Below, in pieces: positions 41,924-45,800 of a stretch of 45,800 nucleotides of DNA. Both the position numbers and the translations under genes were made by a program. Under the pieces are notes generated by a model. It had not been told where the DNA came from, ran no database searches, and worked only from the letters and a program-made list of their open reading frames with translations. Within the stretch, counting starts at the first letter, position 1. The number at the start of each line of letters is the position of its first letter. Origin of the DNA: CAIMZW01 sp037142435. GTDB taxonomy: Bacteria > Actinomycetota > Actinomycetes > Nanopelagicales > Nanopelagicaceae. The DNA is taken from positions 1 through 45,800 of the forward strand of contig JBAXAO010000007.1 in assembly GCA_037142435.1 (NCBI GenBank), read 5' to 3'.

Positions 41924-42950
41924 GAGCAGCGACACCTTCTTGGTAATCATCCTTGTTGTTGCCCTTGACCCAGGACATCATCTTGCGAAGGTCGCGACCA
42001 ACAGCCTCGATGGGATGGGTCTCGCCCTTTGCGCGCAGCGCCTTGAACTCTGGAGCACCAGCATCTTGATCCTTAATGAATCGATCTGCGAAAGTTCCAT
42101 TTTGAATGTCAGCAAGAACTGCCTTCATGTTCTCTTTGACACTTGGATCGATGACGCGTGGACCGGAGATGTAATCACCGTATTCAGCCGTGTCAGAAAC
42201 AGACCAGCGTTGTTTGGCGATTCCGCCTTCATACATCAAGTCAACAATCAGTTTGAGTTCGTGCAAGCACTCGAAGTATGCAACCTCTGGCTGGTATCCA
42301 GCTTCAACCAACGTTTCGAAACCGTATTGAACCAGCTGAGAAGCGCCACCACAGAGAACTGACTGCTCGCCGAACAAATCGGTCTCACACTCTTCAGTGA
42401 AGGTGGTCAAGATTCCGCCAGCGCGTAATCCACCGATCGCCTTTGCATACGACAAAGTAATTGGCCAAGCATTACCTGTTGAGTCTTGTTCGACAGCAAC
42501 GAGAACAGGAACTCCGCGACCAGCTGAGTACTCACGACGTACCAAGTGACCAGGACCCTTTGGAGCAACCATGGCAACATCAATATCTGGGCCAGGCTTG
42601 ATGTAACCGAAGCGAATATTAAATCCGTGACCAAAGAACAATGCAGATCCGGCTTTGAGATTTGGTTCGATGGAATCAGTCCAGATGTGACGTTGGACGT
42701 GATCAGGGGCCAACAACATGACAACGTCGGCTTCCTTCACCGCGTCGGCTACTGAGAGCACGCGCAAACCTTCGGCTTCGGCCTTGGCGCGAGACTTTGA
42801 ACCTTCAGCGAGACCGATACGAACATCTACGCCACTGTCGCGCAGGCTGAGTGAGTGTGCATGGCCTTGGGATCCATAACCAATAACTGCAACTTTCTTT
42901 GATTGGATGATGGATAGATCGGCATCTTCGTCGTGATACTGGGTTGCCAC
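41916..42950 (-). CDS. ilvC: Ketol-acid reductoisomerase (class I)
   Basis: IlvC, 344 aa, isomerises and reduces acetolactate and acetohydroxybutyrate with NADPH and Mg. The nucleotide-binding loop VAVIGYGSQGHAHSLSL (from residue 20) and the KARI C-terminal helical domain with LMYEGGIAKQRWSVSDTAEYGDY are typical, and the length marks the short class I form. The cofactor loop GLAEGSKSR keeps the serines that contact the NADP phosphate. The start is GTG at 42948-42950, 64 nt after ilvN. Confidence 0.96.
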   Translation of the reverse strand: MATQYHDEDADLSIIQSKKVAVIGYGSQGHAHSLSLRDSGVDVRIGLAEGSKSRAKAEAEGLRVLSVADAVKEADVVMLLAPDHVQRHIWTDSIEPNLKAGSALFFGHGFNIRFGYIKPGPDIDVAMVAPKGPGHLVRREYSAGRGVPVLVAVEQDSTGNAWPITLSYAKAIGGLRAGGILTTFTEECETDLFGEQSVLCGGASQLVQYGFETLVEAGYQPEVAYFECLHELKLIVDLMYEGGIAKQRWSVSDTAEYGDYISGPRVIDPSVKENMKAVLADIQNGTFADRFIKDQDAGAPEFKALRAKGETHPIEAVGRDLRKMMSWVKGNNKDDYQEGVAARG

Positions 42951-43014
42951 TTTTGTAACCTTTCGCTGGAGTGAACGTGAACAGATAACTGGGATATGGG
43001 GCTAAGCCTATTTT

Positions 43015-43536
43015 TTATTGGTTTTCGGTGGAAATTGAGCCAGGTTTGAGCCCGCGAGACATCGCAACCAGCCCAGATTGGACCAATTCCTTAATCCCGT
43101 AAGGCTCAAGTACACGTAGTAGCGCCTGAATCTTCTCGGCATTGCCAGTGGCCTCAATAGTGACGGCATCTTGAGCAACATCGACAACCTTGGCTCGGAA
43201 AAGTTGGACTGTCTCGAGTACTTGCGAACGCGTGATGGGAGTCGTCGCGACCTTCACTAAGAGCAGCTCACGCTGAACCGAAGTGATGGGATCGAGTTGA
43301 GTGATGCTGATGACGTTGATCAATTTATCCAGTTGTTGGATTACTTGTTCAAGAGCATGTCCTTCAACGCTAATGACAATCGTCATGCGCGAAATGTTGT
43401 CATCTTCAGTTGGTCCGACTGCCAATGAGTCGATGTTGTATCCGCGGCGCGAGAAGAGTGAGGCGATGCGAGCAAGGACACCAGGGCTGTTCTCAACGAG
43501 AACGGAAAGGGTATGAGTATGAATTGAATTAGTCAT
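43015..43536 (-). CDS. ilvN: Acetolactate synthase small (regulatory) subunit
   Basis: Regulatory subunit of acetohydroxyacid synthase, 173 aa. The N-terminal ACT domain HTLSVLVENSPGVLARIASLFSRRG (in parts), with GYNIDSLAVGPTE, binds valine for feedback inhibition; the C-terminal ALS_ss domain follows from about residue 85. I chose the ATG at 43534-43536, which overlaps the ilvB stop as TGATG and has a GGAG five bases upstream. A GTG one codon earlier is possible. It activates and controls the IlvB catalytic subunit. Confidence 0.95.
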   Translation of the reverse strand: MTNSIHTHTLSVLVENSPGVLARIASLFSRRGYNIDSLAVGPTEDDNISRMTIVISVEGHALEQVIQQLDKLINVISITQLDPITSVQRELLLVKVATTPITRSQVLETVQLFRAKVVDVAQDAVTIEATGNAEKIQALLRVLEPYGIKELVQSGLVAMSRGLKPGSISTENQ

Positions 43537-45287
43537 CACAGCTCCTGAGAATCCCAGATTGGCGCCAAAGAACGCGCAACCACAATGTCATCGTTAGAAG
43601 TACCGGCGGCGACCATTGGCCAAACCATCGCATCGCGATGAACTCGGAAGTCGACGACGACAGGTTGATCATTGATCTCCATGGCTTGCGCAATCGTGCG
43701 ATCAACATCATCACGGCTTTCGCAGGCAAGACCAACACAACCCATGGCTTCGGCCAATTTGGCGAAGTCGGGAATGCGCTTGGAGTGCAGATCGGTATTG
43801 GAATAACGCTCGTTGTAGAACAAGGTCTGCCATTGGCGAACCATTCCCAAACTCTCGTTATTGATAATTGCGACCTTGATTGGAATCTTGTTGATGGCGC
43901 AGGTGACCAGCTCTTGGTTGGTCATTTGGAAACAACCGTCTCCGTCAATCGCCCAAACAACTTTATCCGGAGCACCGACTTTGGCGCCCATAGCTGCAGG
44001 CACTGCGTAGCCCATAGTTCCTAAGCCACCAGAGTTCAACCAAGTGCGAGGGTTTTCATAAGAGATAAATTGTGAAGCCCACATCTGATGTTGGCCGACA
44101 CCAGCAACGAAGATGGACTCGGGACCAGAAATCTTGCCAATACGTTCAATGACGTATTGAGGCGAAAGCGTTCCATCTGTTGGATGGTCGTAACCCAATG
44201 GATAGCGAGTGCGCCAAGAATTAAGTTGGCTCCACCATGCAGAAAGATCTGGCTGATGCTTCTTAAACTCGGCCTCCAGAGCCGGGATGAGCGCGCTGAT
44301 CGTGTACTTGAGGTCGCCAATTAAAGCAACGTCCACAATGCGATTCTTACCGATTTCGGCTGGATCAATATCTGCATGAATGATTTTGGCGCCAGGAGCG
44401 AAGGAAGAAAGTTTGCCGGTGACGCGATCGTCAAAGCGCGCGCCCAACGTGATCAGCAAGTCAGACTTTTGCAAAGCTGTTACGGCGGCAACAGTGCCGT
44501 GCATTCCGGGCATGCCCAGATGCTGTTGATGATGATCAGGGAAGGCTCCCCGCGCCATTAAGGTCGTGACAACAGGTGCGCCCGTGAGTTCGGCCAGTTG
44601 CATCAACTCTTTATAAGAGTTGGACTTGATGACTCCGCCACCAACGTAAAGAACTGGACTTTGGGCAGAAGCAATGAGTGCGGCTGCATCTCGAACTGCG
44701 CTGGTTTCAGGTTCGACGATTGGCCGGTAGCCCGCAAGGGAAATTGATTCGGGCCAATTGAAAACCGTCTGCTTTTGCAGGGCATCTTTAGCGATATCGA
44801 CCAGAACCGCACCGGGACGACCCGTTGCTGCAATATGAAAAGCCTCGGCAATTGCTCGCGGAATATCGGCAGGATCTGTAACTAGATAATTGTGTTTGGT
44901 GACTGGCATGGTGATGCCACGAATATCAGCCTCTTGAAAGGCATCAGTACCGATTGCGCCAGAGGCAACTTGACCTGTGATGGCGACGATTGGAACGGAG
45001 TCCATTTGGGCGTCGGCCAGCGGCGTAACCAAGTTGGTAGCACCTGGGCCCGAGGTGGCAATACAAACACCGACCCGTCCAGTTGCCTGGGCGTAACCGG
45101 TCGCGGCATGTCCAGCACCTTGTTCGTGTCGAACCAAAATGTGTCGGATGGGGCTATCAAAAATAGGATCGTAAGCGGGCAAGATCGCACCACCAGGGAT
45201 ACCAAACATGACATCAACGCCTGCACGCTCTAACGATTTCACGAGGGAAGTTGCCCCCGTCATCTGCTTACCATTCTCGCTACTCAT
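43536..45287 (-). CDS. ilvB: Acetolactate synthase large (catalytic) subunit
   Basis: Thiamine-diphosphate enzyme, 583 aa, forms acetolactate or acetohydroxybutyrate from pyruvate, the common first step to valine, leucine and isoleucine. The N-terminal catalytic Glu lies in VRHEQGAGHAATGYAQ; the ThDP/Mg motif is GDGCFQMTNQEL...INN near the C-terminus. ATGs at 45293 and 45287 are both in frame; the AGGGAG Shine-Dalgarno touches the first but is spaced six bases from the second, so I chose 45287. Expression is probably controlled by the attenuator in its 211-nt leader region. Confidence 0.96.
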   Translation of the reverse strand: MSSENGKQMTGATSLVKSLERAGVDVMFGIPGGAILPAYDPIFDSPIRHILVRHEQGAGHAATGYAQATGRVGVCIATSGPGATNLVTPLADAQMDSVPIVAITGQVASGAIGTDAFQEADIRGITMPVTKHNYLVTDPADIPRAIAEAFHIAATGRPGAVLVDIAKDALQKQTVFNWPESISLAGYRPIVEPETSAVRDAAALIASAQSPVLYVGGGVIKSNSYKELMQLAELTGAPVVTTLMARGAFPDHHQQHLGMPGMHGTVAAVTALQKSDLLITLGARFDDRVTGKLSSFAPGAKIIHADIDPAEIGKNRIVDVALIGDLKYTISALIPALEAEFKKHQPDLSAWWSQLNSWRTRYPLGYDHPTDGTLSPQYVIERIGKISGPESIFVAGVGQHQMWASQFISYENPRTWLNSGGLGTMGYAVPAAMGAKVGAPDKVVWAIDGDGCFQMTNQELVTCAINKIPIKVAIINNESLGMVRQWQTLFYNERYSNTDLHSKRIPDFAKLAEAMGCVGLACESRDDVDRTIAQAMEINDQPVVVDFRVHRDAMVWPMVAAGTSNDDIVVARSLAPIWDSQEL

Positions 45288-45349
45288 GTTCATCTCCCTT
45301 CATCTCTCGTTTCGATCATCCAACATGCCCTGAAAAATATAGCCCCCGA

Positions 45350-45382
45350 TAAATACGAAACCCCCCAGTTTTCACTGAGGGG
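45350..45382 (-). terminator. ilvB attenuator terminator hairpin
   Basis: On the minus strand CCCCTCAGT (45374-45382) pairs with ACTGGGGGG (45361-45369) across a GAAA tetraloop, nine pairs including one G-U, followed by UUUCGUAUUUAUC. The U-tract is interrupted, so termination may be partial. It sits 20 nt after the leader-peptide stop and about 63 nt before the ilvB ATG, the expected place for an attenuator. A second, stronger stem (45384-45415) lies just upstream. Confidence 0.65.
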
Positions 45383-45383
45383 T

Positions 45384-45415
45384 AGCGCACGATCGATGAT
45401 GCTAGATCGCGCGCT
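45384..45415 (-). promoter_or_regulatory. Upstream stem of the ilvB attenuator (pause or switch hairpin)
   Basis: On the minus strand AGCGCGCGATC and GATCGTGCGCT pair over 11 positions with one G-U, around a 10-nt loop that contains most of the leader-peptide stop codon. A ribosome finishing the leader peptide would disrupt this stem, whereas one stalled at the Val-Val-Ile codons (45420-45428) would leave it intact. Mutually exclusive pairing with the terminator is not obvious by eye. Confidence 0.55.
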
Positions 45416-45440
45416 TTCGGATTACCACGGCCTGTGCCAT
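45402..45440 (-). CDS. ilvB leader peptide (12 aa, Val/Ile-rich)
   Basis: A 12-codon frame encodes MAQAVVIRKRAI, stop TAG at 45402-45404. Val-Val-Ile and a final Ile match the end products of the operon, as in ribosome-mediated attenuators of branched-chain amino acid operons. The ATG lies six bases after the -10 box, so the mRNA would begin at the ATG itself and the peptide would be translated leaderless. Leaderless leader peptides are known from corynebacterial attenuators. The frame is far too short for coding statistics; support is context plus codon content. Confidence 0.7.
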   Translation of the reverse strand: MAQAVVIRKRAI

Positions 45441-45446
45441 GTCTGA

Positions 45447-45475
45447 ATTGTCGCGCGATGTTTAATCTTCGTCAA
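45447..45475 (-). promoter_or_regulatory. ilvB operon promoter
   Basis: TTGACG (-35, 45470-45475) and GACAAT (-10, 45447-45452) are separated by exactly 17 bp on the minus strand. They match consensus at five and four of six positions. The predicted start is at about 45440, the A of the leader-peptide ATG. This is the best-formed promoter in the window and separates ilvB from ilvD. Confidence 0.75.
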
Positions 45476-45479
45476 CCCC

Positions 45480-45495
45480 TGAGATGAGCATCTCA
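45480..45495. promoter_or_regulatory. Inverted repeat just upstream of the ilvB -35 (regulator site candidate)
   Basis: TGAGATG (45480-45486) and CATCTCA (45489-45495) form perfect 7-bp arms around two bases. The site ends four bases upstream of the -35 box and starts 9 bp after the ilvD stop. Its place suits an activator or repressor site. It has no T-run on either side long enough to act as an ilvD terminator. Confidence 0.45.
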
Positions 45496-45504
45496 TTATT
45501 TGGA

Positions 45505-45800
45505 TTACCCGCAGACCGCCCCTTGGGATGCTGAACCAACTACTTTCGAATACTTCGCCAGTACCCCACGACGATATTTATGTGGGATTGGTGCAAAATG
45601 CTGGCGCCGTTCGATGAGCTCGGCTTCATCCACCAAGAGATCGAGTGTGCGCTCTTTCACATTGATGCGGACGATGTCGCCATCCTTCACAAAGGCGATC
45701 GGTCCACCATCAACAGCCTCGGGGCTGACATGGCCGACACATAAACCGGTGCTGCCGCCAGAGAAGCGACCATCCGTGAGCAGCAAGGTGGATTTACCCA
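45505..45800 (-). CDS. ilvD: Dihydroxyacid dehydratase, C-terminal fragment (cut by window edge)
   Basis: The last 97 residues of IlvD, running off the right edge; the frame stays open to 45800. The visible part contains the conserved LLTDGRFSGGSTGLCVGHVSPEA region, including the active-site serine of GRFSGG, and ends at the stop at 45505-45507. IlvD is a Fe-S dehydratase making 2-oxoisovalerate and 2-oxo-3-methylvalerate, the penultimate step of the same pathway. It lies upstream of the ilvB promoter, so it is probably a separate or read-through unit. Confidence 0.95.
   Translation of the reverse strand, partial: GKSTLLLTDGRFSGGSTGLCVGHVSPEAVDGGPIAFVKDGDIVRINVKERTLDLLVDEAELIERRQHFAPIPHKYRRGVLAKYSKVVGSASQGAVCG

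Overview
The window reads as an actinobacterial chromosome (Actinomycetota) of intermediate GC and very tight packing. The evidence is gene order: xerC-rpsB-tsf-pyrH-frr-cdsA-rlmN, then rseP/rip1-ispG-proS, then rimP-nusA-ylxR-infB-rbfA-truB-ribF-rpsO-pnp-M16 peptidase-dapB, and the ilvB-ilvN-ilvC-serA-leuB block, all arranged as in actinobacteria. Short overlaps (ATGA, GTGA, TAATG), frequent GTG/TTG starts and two complete polyamine-type ABC importers suggest a small, streamlined lineage. Freshwater planktonic groups such as Nanopelagicales are a plausible guess, but that is inference. Almost every gene is on the minus strand; only the GABA-aminotransferase-like gene (21660-23006) is on the plus strand. 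I found no tRNA, rRNA, CRISPR array, insertion sequence, prophage or defence cluster.

Read in the direction of transcription (high to low coordinates), the right end (45800-35710) is the branched-chain amino acid block. It holds the C-terminus of ilvD, a promoter, a leader peptide and an attenuator hairpin, then ilvB, ilvN, ilvC, serA, leuB, ilvE and cimA, and, only 9 nt later, the tyrosine recombinase xerC. CimA gives a threonine-independent route to isoleucine. A vapBC toxin-antitoxin pair (35613-34988) follows, then the translation and lipid block rpsB-tsf-pyrH-frr-cdsA-rlmN (34723-29614).

The stretch 29617-21660 is an accessory island for polyamines and GABA. It holds an aldehyde dehydrogenase, a second PotDABC-type importer, an agmatinase-family ureohydrolase and the convergent aminotransferase. 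It sits where many actinobacteria carry dxr between rlmN and rseP, and dxr is not in the window. A plausible flow is import of polyamine or guanidino compound, urea release by the ureohydrolase, oxidation of an aminoaldehyde to GABA, and transamination of GABA.

Next comes the isoprenoid and translation block (21569-6295): the site-2 protease, ispG, proS, a TSUP-family permease, rimP, nusA, ylxR, infB, rbfA, truB, ribF, an AlkD-like DNA repair gene, rpsO and pnp. It continues into an M16 peptidase, dapB, a glutaredoxin-like protein and a first polyamine-type importer ordered potA-potD-potB-potC, which ends at the left edge (2).

The most notable non-coding features are: an ilvB attenuator whose leader peptide appears to be leaderless; an intrinsic terminator for the aminotransferase gene encoded inside the 3' coding end of the convergent ureohydrolase gene; a hairpin, 16-bp repeat and mini-ORF at the potB/potC junction; a branched RNA structure between rpsO and pnp; and an inverted repeat over the vapB -10 element.
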